Below are positions 46,531 to 55,952 of a stretch of 64,000 nt of DNA, in pieces (within the stretch, counting starts at the first letter, position 1; each line of letters starts with the position of its first letter). This stretch comes from Triplophysa rosa (taxonomy: Eukaryota; Chordata; Actinopteri; Cypriniformes; Nemacheilidae), in assembly GCF_024868665.1 (NCBI RefSeq), contig NC_079900.1, forward strand, positions 16,839,727 to 16,903,726. Reading direction: 5' to 3'. Below the pieces are notes generated by a model. The model did not search any database. It worked only from the letters and a program-made list of their open reading frames with translations, and was not told the DNA's origin. A program made the translations under genes and the position numbers.

Positions 46531-47330
46531 GCCCATAGCAACCATTTACAGCAACCTAGCAACCGATCCAATAGACTCCCATTATAAAAAGTCCAGGTGG
46601 ATATCTTTGCAACACAGTGTCGTAGAGACAAGGGGGTGGGCTTGTTTTACTCAGGCAACCAATCAGTGTCCCAGAATCATCATGAAGCTTCGAAGCCACG
46701 CCCATAGCAACAAAACAGGTTAGCCTAGCAACCGTTTAGCAATACCTATATCTCTGCATCAGAACATCGTAGAGACACGGGGGTTGGTTCGTTTCACTCA
46801 TAGATTAGAGTATCATCAAATGGCAGATGCTATGCCACGCCCATAGCAACCAAACAGGTTAGCCTAGCAACCGTTTAGCAATGCCTATATCTCTGCATCA
46901 GAACATCATAGAGACACGGGAGTTGGTTCGTTTCACTCATAGCTTAGAGTATTATCAAGTGCAGATGCCAAGCCATGCCCATAGCAAGCAAACATGTTAG
47001 CCTAGCAACCGATTAGCAATATGTATATCTCTGCATCAGAACATCATAGAGACACGGGGGTTGGTTCGTTTCACTCATAGCTTAGAGTATTATCAAGTGC
47101 AGATGCCAAGCCACGCCCATAGCAACCAAACAGGTTAGCCTAGCAACCATTTAGCTACACCTATATCTCTGCATCAGAACATCATAGAGACACGGGAGTT
47201 GGTTCGTTTCACTCATAGCTTAGAGTATTATCAAGTGCAGATGCCAAGCCACGCCCATAGCAACCAAACATGTTAGCCTAGCAACCGTTTGGCAATACCT
47301 ATATCTCTGCACCAGAACATCATAGAGACA
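46531..47330 (+). repeat. 138-bp tandem repeat array (minisatellite)
   Basis: The anchor word GCCCATAGCAA starts at 46700, 46839, 46977, 47115 and 47253, giving a period of 138-139 bp and about 4.6 units. A more diverged 169-bp unit precedes it at 46531. Each unit carries GTTAGCCTAGCAACC, a TATATCTCTGCA word, CAGAACATC.TAGAGACA and GGTTCGTTTCACTCAT. Inner units agree better than the outer ones, as expected from unequal exchange. No open frame or known RNA. Confidence 0.9.
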
Positions 47331-47355
47331 ATTGTGATGCTGGACAATGTGTGAA

Positions 47356-47620
47356 AATGCAGTGCTCATGAAGGCAACACCATTCATTTAAAGTCGGGTG
47401 TAAACCTCTGAAAATGTTTTTTGGTGTAAATTGTTTATATTTCATTTTCTGAGAAATATATATGTATTTTTATAGCTTCTGAAAGACATTACTAAATGAA
47501 ACAATAAATATATAAACAAAATAATAACAATTTACAATTTACACAAAAAAAAACAGTTTCAGAGGTTTACACCCACCTGACTTTAAATGACTTGTGTTGA
47601 CTTCATGAGTATCACTGAAT
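47356..47620. mobile_element. 265-bp foldback (palindromic) element
   Basis: The arms mirror each other: CTCATGAAGGCAACAC and GTGTTGACTTCATGAG, ATTTAAAGTCGGGTGTAAAC and its inverted match ending at about 47587, AAACCTCTGAAA and TTTCAGAGGTTT, GTGTAAATTG and CAATTTACAC. The centre is A/T-rich. It abuts the 138-bp array. No TTAA or other clear target duplication; mechanism unknown. Confidence 0.8.
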
Positions 47621-48406
47621 GAAACCCTTAAACAACTATGACAAAACATAAAAACTGTCATTGGTTGTGCAGGTAATCATCATTACAATCATCATTACAA
47701 TATTAATAGTATTAATAATCAGATTAATTAATAATTAATAATCAAGATTTTCCCCAAATTTTCAGCATTTTCTTGATTCTGCAAAGGGGTATCTTTTGAC
47801 TAAATGAGATTGAATCATGCAGTTAGTTTTTTAGATCGTGACACACCACTTACAGTATGCACTATATGCTTTTGTTAAATGAAAAAGGTGGTGTAAACAT
47901 TGTTCATTATTAATTCTTCCTTTTGTGTTGAAAGTGTATACATCATACGGTCAAATTAGATTTTTTGTTAATCTTTGGAGTAAAAAATTTTAGATTTCCG
48001 TGGTAATAATAAATAAACGAATATGCCAATGGCTTCAATTACTTTTAACTGTACATGTGACCTGTAAAACATGTTCTAATTAATTGTCAAATTTATTGTT
48101 AGGGTTGTCATATTATTCTGGTATTTACAATAATTATGATTTTAATAACCATGATTAAACTCTGCTCTCTATTTTCCTTAAGTAGGCTGTGTGATTCATA
48201 ACCAAAACGGGAAGCACAAAATTAAAGATAAATTTGATCATTATTTATTTGTGGAAAAAAACTATAGATATTTAAAATAATATTGTTAATGTGAATTCTT
48301 TTGTCTACGGTTATCATGTAGGGAAAATCGAATATTGTGACAATCCGGGCTTAGCTTGAATTATGATCCACCCTTAAATAGTACCTTTATTCCATATGCA
48401 GCCCTA
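47621..48406. other. Gene-free stretch, nothing recognised
   Basis: AT-rich DNA. TAGGGTTGTCATATTATTC near 48101 and GTGACAATCCGGGC near 48338 could be worn ends of a hAT-like element, but the match is weak. Confidence 0.4.
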
Positions 48407-49272
48407 TTAAAGGGTAAATTCTTCCCAAAATCAAATTTGTGTGATTTTTTACTCACCCACATGACGTTAAACATGTTTTGAGACCCCCTGGCGTCATCAG
48501 AGCACAAATAAAGATATTTAGGTGAAATCCAAGAGATTTCCAGGCCTCCTCATAGACGTAATGGTTATAGTTGTTATTAAGGTCCTGAAAAGTAAAGACA
48601 TCGTCAAATTGGTCCATCTGCTTAAAGTGGCTCAATTGAATTTTTTTGAAGTGACGACAATACTCTGAAAAACAAACCAAAATAACGACTTTAATCGATA
48701 TATTCTCCTCTGGCTTGGCAGTCTATGGTGCCCGTTCACGAGAGCACTTCGACGCATGCGCATTCGGTTGGGCAAAAAAGTGCAAGTCTTTCTCAATATC
48801 GAAATCATCAGACATTTTGGGAAGATCAGCTTATATACAGCTTGTGTCTGCTTGTAAACACAGAGTTGCGCTTCCGGGTTGTCATTCAGAATGCCGCCGT
48901 CTGCCCCCACCGAATGCTCATGCGTCAAAGTGCTCTTGTGAACGCGCACCATAGACTGCCAAGCCAAAGGAGAATATATCAATTAAAGTCATTATTTTGG
49001 TTTGTTTTACGCACATAAAGGATTGTCGTCGCTTCAAAAAAATTCAATTGAGCCACTATGAGGGGATGGACCGATTTAACAATGTCTTTAGTACTTTTCT
49101 GGACCTTGACAACAACTATACCATTATGTCTATGAGGAGGCCTGGAAATCTCTCGGATGTCACCTAAATATCTTTATTTGTGCTCCGAAGATGCCAGGAG
49201 GTCTCAAAACATGTTTAACATCATGAGTAAAAAATCACACAAATTTGATTTTGGGATGAACTTACCCTTTAA
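48407..49272. mobile_element. 866-bp foldback transposon, TTAA-flanked
   Basis: TTAA stands at both ends (48407-48410, 49269-49272). The arms, each about 360 bp, are inverted copies: AAAGGGTAAATTC and GAACTTACCCTTT, AAATTTGTGTGATTTTT and AAAAATCACACAAATTT, AGATTTCCAGGCCTCCTCATAGA and its complement with small changes, GGCAGTCTATGGTGC and GCACCATAGACTGCC. The unpaired centre is about 130 bp. No transposase; the small frames on both strands (48632-49018) are a product of the symmetry. It differs from the short MITE in sequence but shares TTAA and the foldback plan. Confidence 0.9.
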
Positions 49273-50406
49273 CTTTGAGATTTACAGGTATACGCTTGTG
49301 AACTTGTGAAAACATGTGCCATGGCACCTGTTCATAACCGCTATGAATGTTAAAACCCTGACTGTGTGAATAATAAACAGGAACTTCTGCTCTTGTCATA
49401 TGTTTAAAGGCAGTTGTTAAATGATACGTTTCTTTTCACTACATGATTAAGTTCTTTACAATAGGACAGTGATCTTGTTACTAGGTGTGTAGGAGTTTTT
49501 TGGCAGCAGCAGTCTGTTCAATTGTCACTGGCCTGCTTCTGATTCACTTCTGTGTTGTGAAATTTCTTAACCTGTCTTGTATTTTGTAGTGGTTCCACTT
49601 CATCCGTCCGCATCAGATCTATAAAAGCAGAGGTCTTTTTAAACCAATGTACTACTGTACGAAACCATAGTGTGAATTTACAATATATTCCTTGCTGCTA
49701 GATGTCATACTCTAAAAGTTACAGAGCTCATACTGCGTAACATAACACCCATTTGACAATGAAACCTGGAAGGTTCTGCAAAATGCACAGTGACTGTCAG
49801 TTTTAATATATTATACTCGGGCTAGAAAATACTTGTGGTTTTCACACACTTCTGTGGTCTCATCTTAAATTGACGTATTAATATTAATTTCACTGATAAT
49901 CAGCCATGCCTATGATTCAAAGCGGACCGGCTCGTATGGATACAAATGAGAAGCTTTAACACAAGTAAATGGCTTCAAAAGCTACAATGATGATTCATCT
50001 TTCCTCTTGTTCTTCACAGAATAACGTCCAGCTTAAGTTTCATATCCCCTCGTGACAGCGTTAGATAAACCAATTGTATTTAAGTAATGTGATAATAGTC
50101 GTCCTTCTGCGTGCTGTGCGAGTAGATTATGGCCATGAATGGGACGTGGACGCCTCTGTCTTTTATGAGACTCGGATCATATTAGGTTTTGAAGGACATG
50201 ACCTTCTCGTGGCTCACTCAATCTGCTGTCACACACTAAATGTCAGTGGACTTATGAGAGTGGCCACTTTGACTAAGTGACTCTTGATTAGAAATGAGAC
50301 TTAATTACAAATAGCTCGGCTAATGAACTCTCATTTCTGAACTTTCAATGTTAATGGCACCCAATTGCTGCGACATAACTGTATAAATGAATATTGTTTA
50401 ACTGTG
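49273..50406. other. Gene-free stretch, possible conserved non-coding DNA
   Basis: No gene recognised. At 50290-50335, AGAAATGAGA and TCTCATTTCT form a 10-bp inverted pair around TTAATTACAAATAGCTCGGC, in a repeat-free block (50030-50380) that could be a conserved regulatory element. Confidence 0.4.
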
Positions 50407-50545
50407 TTAATGAATAGTTTGCCTAAAAATTAAAAAATTAAAAAGGCCCAAAAATGCTCTCAGTTATATATTTTTTGTCATAAAGGTTTGAAATGACAAG
50501 TAAATGATGACAGAATTTTAATTTTTGGGTCAACTATCATTTTAA
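50407..50545. mobile_element. TTAA foldback MITE, internally deleted
   Basis: TTAATGAATAGTTTGCC at the left and GGTCAACTATCATTTTAA at the right enclose only 139 bp. GGTTTGAAATGACAAGTAAATGATGACAG in the right half is intact family sequence, while most of the left half is missing. Confidence 0.75.
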
Positions 50546-52358
50546 GATTCTAATAGGTACACAGCTCATGTCCGCATCTATCTTCCCTATACCCGGTTCC
50601 TGACAAACATGATGCTTTCCATAACAAGATCATTTTCAGGCTCATTGTTGCTTAGCGGTTGGGCACGAAAATGGATTCGTGGTCAAAGCGCTGTTATTAA
50701 TAGATACGAGTGAACACTATTAGCAGATGAAAATGGGAGATTGAGCATTTCAGAAGTTAATAAGATCTCCCTATTGATAGGTTCCCTTTATCATGTCTGC
50801 GTTTAGAAAAATTACCTAAATGTGCAATGGGCCGAAAATCTTACTCAATCATATGTTTAGGGAGAACGGACATTTGCAGGGTGTATCTAACTTCATTTCA
50901 CCTGTGTTTTTTTATTTACAGGATATAAATAGTTTTATTTTCGGTATTTGAATATTTGAAGAATCACTTACTCATATATCTTACTCAAGCATAGACAGTT
51001 TTTAAAGTCTTCATGAAATTAAAATGTAAGGTTTGGGGATATTAGTATGGATAGGTTAGCCTTAAGGATATCTGTAAACTAATGTGCTCCAAAACATTTT
51101 AAAAAATCACATTTAGAGGATATAAGCATTCAAGCAATCAAAACATACAGTCTCTCACTTACACCAAAAAGGAGTCAAGATTTTGATGACATCACTCTGC
51201 ACTTCAGCTTCTCATCTGATTTTTTGGACCAATCCAAAGCTCTAGACTTGAGAATCTACTGCTGGCTTTTTTAAAAGTGCAGATTTCAAGGCATTTCACT
51301 GGGTCTTGAAGTACTGAGTCATATTGAGTGCTTTTATCATGTTTTTTATAGTCATTTTAAGTGCTTTTGGTCACTGATTTCTTTTTATGGGGCGAGTGAT
51401 TCTTCAAAAATTCTCACTTTTGTGTTTTACAGAAATAAGAGTGGTCGGGAAGAACGTGTGTGTTGAAACAACATAAAGGTGACTTTTAAGTGATCAACAA
51501 TATTCCTTTATTGTTTTGCCGAATTTAAGAATGAAAGATGACTAACATGAGAGATTTGTTTAAGTTGATCAGAGTGAAGCTTTGGACTGATCAGAGACGC
51601 TGCTGTCCCTACATCTTTGCATCCTCATCAGGGCTGATGTTCATCGTTTTACTCACTTCTGACAAAATTGATGGACTCATTTAGGACCAGGGGTCATTAT
51701 TGCTCTCTATAATGGAGAATTATTTTATAATGGAAGTTACATCATGTCTGCTATGGTGATGTTATGATCAGAACAAATATGATTACTGCATAATCCCCTG
51801 AAATTTGGTGGGGAAGCTGTAATGGTCCTGCCTCCTAAATGTGATATCAGTATTCATCACACTGATTCACCAAGGACAGCCTCATCAGTTTGAGAAGAAA
51901 GCTGTTTTTTTTCCCTCTCTAATGGAATGGTTCAGTTTCCTGCTATGAAAATATAAACATTAATCTTGTCATGTGACTGGGAATGTTATTTTTCATGATA
52001 AATAGATTTGACTTCTACATAATTGAACTGCTGGTGATCAAAAGGAAACTTCCTCCATATGAATAAAAATCTGCTTGTTTTTAAGATAATGATTTTGTGA
52101 GGTTATTTTTGTAGGTGGACAAGCTGCATGTAGAACTTGGAAGCAAATTTGTAGCATTTGTCTGCATTTCTTTGATCCTTTGAGATGAAAGTGTAGAGTT
52201 TATAAAAACATATACTGTACTTTCAAAACTTACCCCAGTCTAAAAAAAAACATCCACCGGAAATGTCCTACAAAACAGCTTGTTCTTCAAACATTGTGTT
52301 CCTGCCCATATTGCTCATTTCACAACGTCTTGAAGGCACTACTGCAAAGGTGGTCCAC
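50546..52358. other. Gene-free stretch, nothing certain
   Basis: No gene recognised. The block 50580-50800 is repeat-free and might be a conserved non-coding element. The sequence at 51470-51700 contains CATCCTCATCAGGGCTGATG, an imperfect palindrome, without further context. Confidence 0.4.
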
Positions 52359-52725
52359 TTAAAGCTCCCGTGTGTAATTTTTTAGAGGATCTCTTGAAAG
52401 AAATGCAATATAATATACATGTCTTCAGAGGTGTATAAAGACCTTATGAAGCGCTATGTTTTTATTACCTTAGAATGAGCTATTTCTATCTACTTACACC
52501 GCGGGTCCCCTTACATGGAATTCACCATGTTGTTTCTACAGTAGCCCTAAAGGGACAAACTGCTCTACAGAACGGGTTTCGTAAATACGTTATCTCCTTA
52601 GGCAAAGAAGCTAAAATGTGTTATCTGTGTCTGTGTCAACCACTATAGTGCTTCGAAAGGGAAGGAGGAGGGATGGAGTGATCTGTTGGTGTTGTACCGC
52701 TTAATTTCATACACTGGACCTTTAA
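52359..52725 (+). mobile_element. TTAA-flanked element, family 2, copy 2
   Basis: A 367-bp segment between TTAA and TTAA, the reverse complement of 37780-38134. It begins AAAGCTCCCGTGTGTAATTT and ends CACTGGACCTTTAA. Its right TTAA is shared with the left end of the next element, so the two are directly adjacent; one probably used the other's TTAA as target. Non-coding. Confidence 0.8.
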
Positions 52726-53226
52726 AGGTGTCATGAACTGGGCTTGTTTATTGTTTTATACTGTTGTATGAGGTCTACTTATGACGTTCGCGTGGTTTTT
52801 ACATTCAAAAATATCAAAATCAATAAGTAATAGGCTATTTTCTACCCGGGTTTTGAGGCCGACTCGACCAATGCTCGGTTTTAATGGGCGTGCCGCATTG
52901 AAGACTTGGAAGTAAACGCCCACTCCTATGATTGGATAGCAGTTTGTGCAGTAAACTTAGTTGGAGCCTTCTGTGAATTTGGTTAGACACGTAACGTTAA
53001 GTCACACATTAGCTCTACTCGCACGGGATTGGTATTATCTGGGGACCTTGTGTGATTTAGAAATGACCTCCCCACATCTGTATTTCATGTGGCGCATTCG
53101 CACGGGATAAGTGAAGCCTGTGATTTTACTCAAATTTACTGACTTATTTCCCGGATGTGATGGCAAGGCTTTGCGTGTATGTTGTATAGCCTATAGTTGT
53201 ATGGTGTTTAATGATATATGACCGTA

Positions 53227-53372
53227 CCTGTCAGCATTTGAGACCCGTGATTGCGAACCGGACACAAGATCTCCGCGATCGAGGGTCTCAAATGTTACAA
53301 GAGTTTCCATGATAAATAAACAAATGGGAGACTCCCGGGACTCCCGGCCAAAATGACAGTGTTGGCAGGTAA
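53227..53372. mobile_element. Small inverted-repeat element, nested
   Basis: TACCTGTCAGCA at the left and TGTTGGCAGGTA at the right form imperfect inverted ends; inside, CATTTGAGACCC and GGGTCTCAAATG form an exact inverted pair. At about 146 bp it is non-coding. The GGGAGACTCCCGGGACTCCCGG word near its right end is a feature I know from a frequent cyprinid repeat. Confidence 0.5.
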
Positions 53373-53380
53373 TATATGGA

Positions 53381-53896
53381 CAGGGGCGTGTTTACTGTTT
53401 TGGGGGCCCTAAGCAAAGTCAAGACATGAGGCCCCCCACACATTGCCTAACATTTTTGTTTGAATTGCACAGCAGTATTGAGTACATGGAATTAATGAGA
53501 CATATATACATACAAATATAAACTGAATTTATTTTACGTTGAACCGTATAACAGCACAAAATTCCCTACAGTTTGTTATAAGAATAAACCTTCTTGGTTT
53601 TGGGATGAAAAGGTGTCCTTTGTTTTATTCAGAATATTACAGAATACTTTTAGCTACAGTATAAGAAAGTAAAAGGTGCAAGATTCTTCTTTTCATGCTT
53701 CTTTTCATAGCATTGTTTTGCTATATTCGTAAAATTAGTATTAGATTTATTTTCTTTTGCTTTCTTTCGATACGTGCGCTTCATTGCATCCGAGTGTCTA
53801 AATCAAGCGTCAAATGATTTTACCGCTTGTAGCCACTAGGGGGCCCCCAAGATTGCGGGGCCCTACGCATTTGCGTGGTGGTTAACAATGCTACTG
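53381..53896. mobile_element. Non-autonomous hAT element with perfect 8-bp duplication
   Basis: A 516-bp element starts CAGGGGCGTGTTTACTG and ends ACAATGCTACTG (CAG...CTG type ends), flanked by the perfect target duplication TATATGGA at 53373-53380 and 53897-53904. GGGGGCCCTAAGCAAAG near the left and GGGGCCCTACGCATTTG near the right are subterminal repeats. No transposase frame. A fragment of a relative may start at 54731 (GGGGGCCCTATGCAAAC). Confidence 0.9.
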
Positions 53897-54270
53897 TATA
53901 TGGATATGACCCAGCACCCGAAATAATATCAAAACACTTCAAAACAGCCTCCATTATTCGCAAACGGTGGATAAAAACTTGAAAAATGATATATGAGCCC
54001 GCCAAATCCCAGAGATGCCGATTCGCACGAGACTATCACAGGACCTCTGTGGTCAAATATGGTAGGTAATTTGTGGGGGAATTTTTACTTTACAAATTAC
54101 AGACATGGCCGATTCGCACGGGCTTAAGATCACAGACAACCTCTGCAATTATTACAAATGACTAGAGGTCCCCAGGTAATATTAATCCCGTGCGAATAGG
54201 GCTATCTGGGCATATCAAGCGATCTCTAACAAAGCAATAGTGACGCATAGTACAAAAATGTTTTACTCAC

Positions 54271-54563
54271 ATAAGATTGCTGCGTCATTCCTGTCGGATC
54301 CAATATTGACGGCACAGCACTGCTTTTTAATTTTAGTCTCTCCGCAAATCCAGCGTCGACCTGTGCCTTGTTCACAAAGGAATCTGCGGTGAAATGAAGC
54401 GAACAAATGCTCAATGTTTTACCCACATGAGCTGGAACGTCTTTAAAAATAAACTTCAACCACACATTACTAATGTCGGAATCTGAAGGAAGGGTTATGC
54501 AGCGACTGTGTTCTTCCACAACCAGGCATTGACTGCACAATATTTTGTGATCTTTAACGGCAT
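54271..54563 (-). pseudogene. THAP-domain exon of a transposon, frameshifted near its start
   Basis: Reading leftwards from 54540 gives a THAP-type zinc finger. A CSQC or CAVN cysteine pair stands at the start; then come VWLKFIF with the invariant Trp, SICSLHFTADSF with the distal Cys and His, and a SAVPSIL box corresponding to the AVPTIF motif. THAP domains bind DNA and are found in P, Kolobok and related transposases and in host proteins. The exon ends at a donor, TAT|GTGAGT, at 54271/54270. An upstream ATG at 54563 opens a different frame that reaches the first cysteine, so a small indel near 54525 has probably broken the start. Setting inside a transposon remnant argues against a host gene. 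Confidence 0.65.
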
Positions 54564-54710
54564 GTTTATTGCTTGCTCGCTCGCTCTATCTGGTTCCGCA
54601 CAACTTGTGTTACTTCAGTACTGTCATGCGTGAACCAGTGGGCTGGGCTAGAGAAGTAGTCATTGATATTCTTCTGTGGAGGCGATGTTCATAGATAGGT
54701 GCATTCCAGG

Positions 54711-55033
54711 ACCTGGCATTCGCTGGCAGTTCCGATCCTAGACGTCTGGGGGCCCTATGCAAACCTTTGTGAGGGGCCATTGTCGTAATAGTTCAAATTA
54801 GATGAGCATAACTGTAAACTATAATATATAAAATGATAAATCAATTAACACACTTAAATAAATTAAAACTGAAAGACAAACAACCTTAAACTGACATTAA
54901 GAACAATTAAGTATAAATTAAATTTACATTTTGATTCACATGTAAATAATCCTTTACCTAAAGTAACACATGGCTCTGGAACCATCTAGCTTTTTACAAA
55001 TCAAATGAGTGATTAACAAAAATAAAACATGAT
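54711..55033. other. Gene-free flank of the Gypsy element
   Basis: AT-rich DNA. CTGGGGGCCCTATGCAAACC at about 54738 resembles the subterminal repeat of the hAT element at 53381, so a truncated relative probably starts here. Its other end is not visible before the Gypsy insertion at 55034-55040 and was not found after 61124. Confidence 0.4.
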
Positions 55034-55039
55034 AAATAT

Positions 55040-55952
55040 TGTCGGGTCCCGGGTCTAGCACGTCTGTTTTGTTCGTCCTCTGTGTGTGTTTACACTAGAT
55101 CTCGCCTGACAGTTCACCATGTGCTCAGCTCCGTGTTCTTGACCCCGCCCCTCTTGTCTACTAATCATTAACCACTTTTGGCTCTCTTCGCATCACCTGG
55201 TGTCGCGCTCTCTCTCCAACTGTTTCTTATTCCACACTGATTTTCTCCTCTTCTTATTTCTCGTGCTTCTCCCAGTTTGTGTCGGATCGTTAGTGTTTGC
55301 TGCACAAGTGTAGCCAGTCTTGACTTTCTTAAGTATTGTGTCCAGAGATATTGTTCCAGTCTAGTCGTGATATCTTGCCTTGTAATCTTGTTATCTTGTC
55401 TTGCTACTCAGTACTCACCATTTGTCCTGTCTGGCTCCAGTGCTGTTACCACTACCAGGTGTCTGCATTTTTCTGCCTTGTTTACCCCAGCGACCACGGC
55501 TACCGGACCTCACCTCACGTCTATCTGGGGAAGCGGGAACAAGTTCTCTCACGGAGAGAGGACTATCTCTGCCGGTCTTCTCCTCTCCAGGAGTCCTAGC
55601 GCCGGGGCTACGGTATTGGCTTCTACCGCCGTGGGTCTGGGTTCGGGCGTACTACTTCGGCCGCACTGTCTTCCCCTCTGTTGAGGACTCCCTGCCTCAC
55701 TACCGTCAAATGGGAAACTCGGATTTATGCTTCTATTGGAGGACACTTTAACTCACACGAGACACTCGGATTTATGCTTCTCTTGGAGGACACTTTAACT
55801 CTCAACCATCCAACGGGACACTCAGATTAATGCTTCTCTTGGAGGACTCTTTAACTCACACGAGACACTTGGATTAATGCTTCTCTTGGAGGACTCTTTA
55901 ACTCACACGAGACACTCGGTTTAACGCTATTGGGGACTTCCCTCTAGCACCA
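55040..55952 (+). repeat. 5' LTR, truncated at its 3' end
   Basis: It matches the 3' LTR from TGTCGGG to CTCTAGCACC.TCA; there the alignment stops (55950-55955 against 60891-60896) and gag sequence follows at once. The last about 223 bp of the LTR, including the polyadenylation signal, are missing together with the primer binding site. It has one more 47-bp internal repeat unit than the 3' LTR. Open frames within it (for example 55277-55684) recur in the 3' LTR and are not genes. Confidence 0.9.
55712..55926 (+). repeat. 47-bp tandem repeats inside the 5' LTR
   Basis: Units of the form GACACTCGGATTTATGCTTC followed by TCTTGGAGGACACTTTAACTC and CACACGA recur five times, the first and last being incomplete and one carrying an 8-bp extension (CAACCATCCAACG). 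The matching part of the 3' LTR (60702-60870) has four. Repeats of this kind in LTRs often bind transcription factors; that is not shown here. Confidence 0.85.

Larger units (their letters stand above)
53018..54196. mobile_element. DNA transposon with TCGCACGGGATT inverted ends, nested
   Basis: CTCGCACGGGATTGGTATTATC at the left is mirrored by the right end, GTAATATTAATCCCGTGCGAA, followed inward by CTGGGGACC and its complement GGTCCCCAG. The word TTCGCACGGG recurs inside near both ends (53098, 54018, 54111). Flanking octamers TAGCTCTA and TAGGGCTA agree at 6 of 8 positions. No transposase frame. It is interrupted by two smaller elements (53227-53372 and 53381-53896). Confidence 0.6.
52722..54710 (-). 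mobile_element. Kolobok-like transposon remnant with THAP exon (host of nested insertions)
   Basis: The left end TTAAAGGTGTCATGAACTGG is of a TTAA-targeting type, and a THAP-domain exon lies at the other end on the minus strand, next to GGGCTGGGCTAGAGAAG. TTAA targeting together with a THAP domain is characteristic of the Kolobok superfamily. The catalytic part of a transposase is not visible: the middle is occupied by other insertions (53018-54196). The right terminus is missing; the sequence runs out near 54710. The whole is an inactive remnant. The assignment is inference from two features. Confidence 0.55.

Noticed and set aside
48632..49018. Overlapping similar frames on both strands
   Set aside because: Both result from the inverted symmetry of the 866-bp foldback element.
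55277..55751. Open frames of 116-135 codons upstream of gag
   Set aside because: They lie inside the 5' LTR and have matching frames in the 3' LTR (60168-60674); LTRs of this group are not coding.
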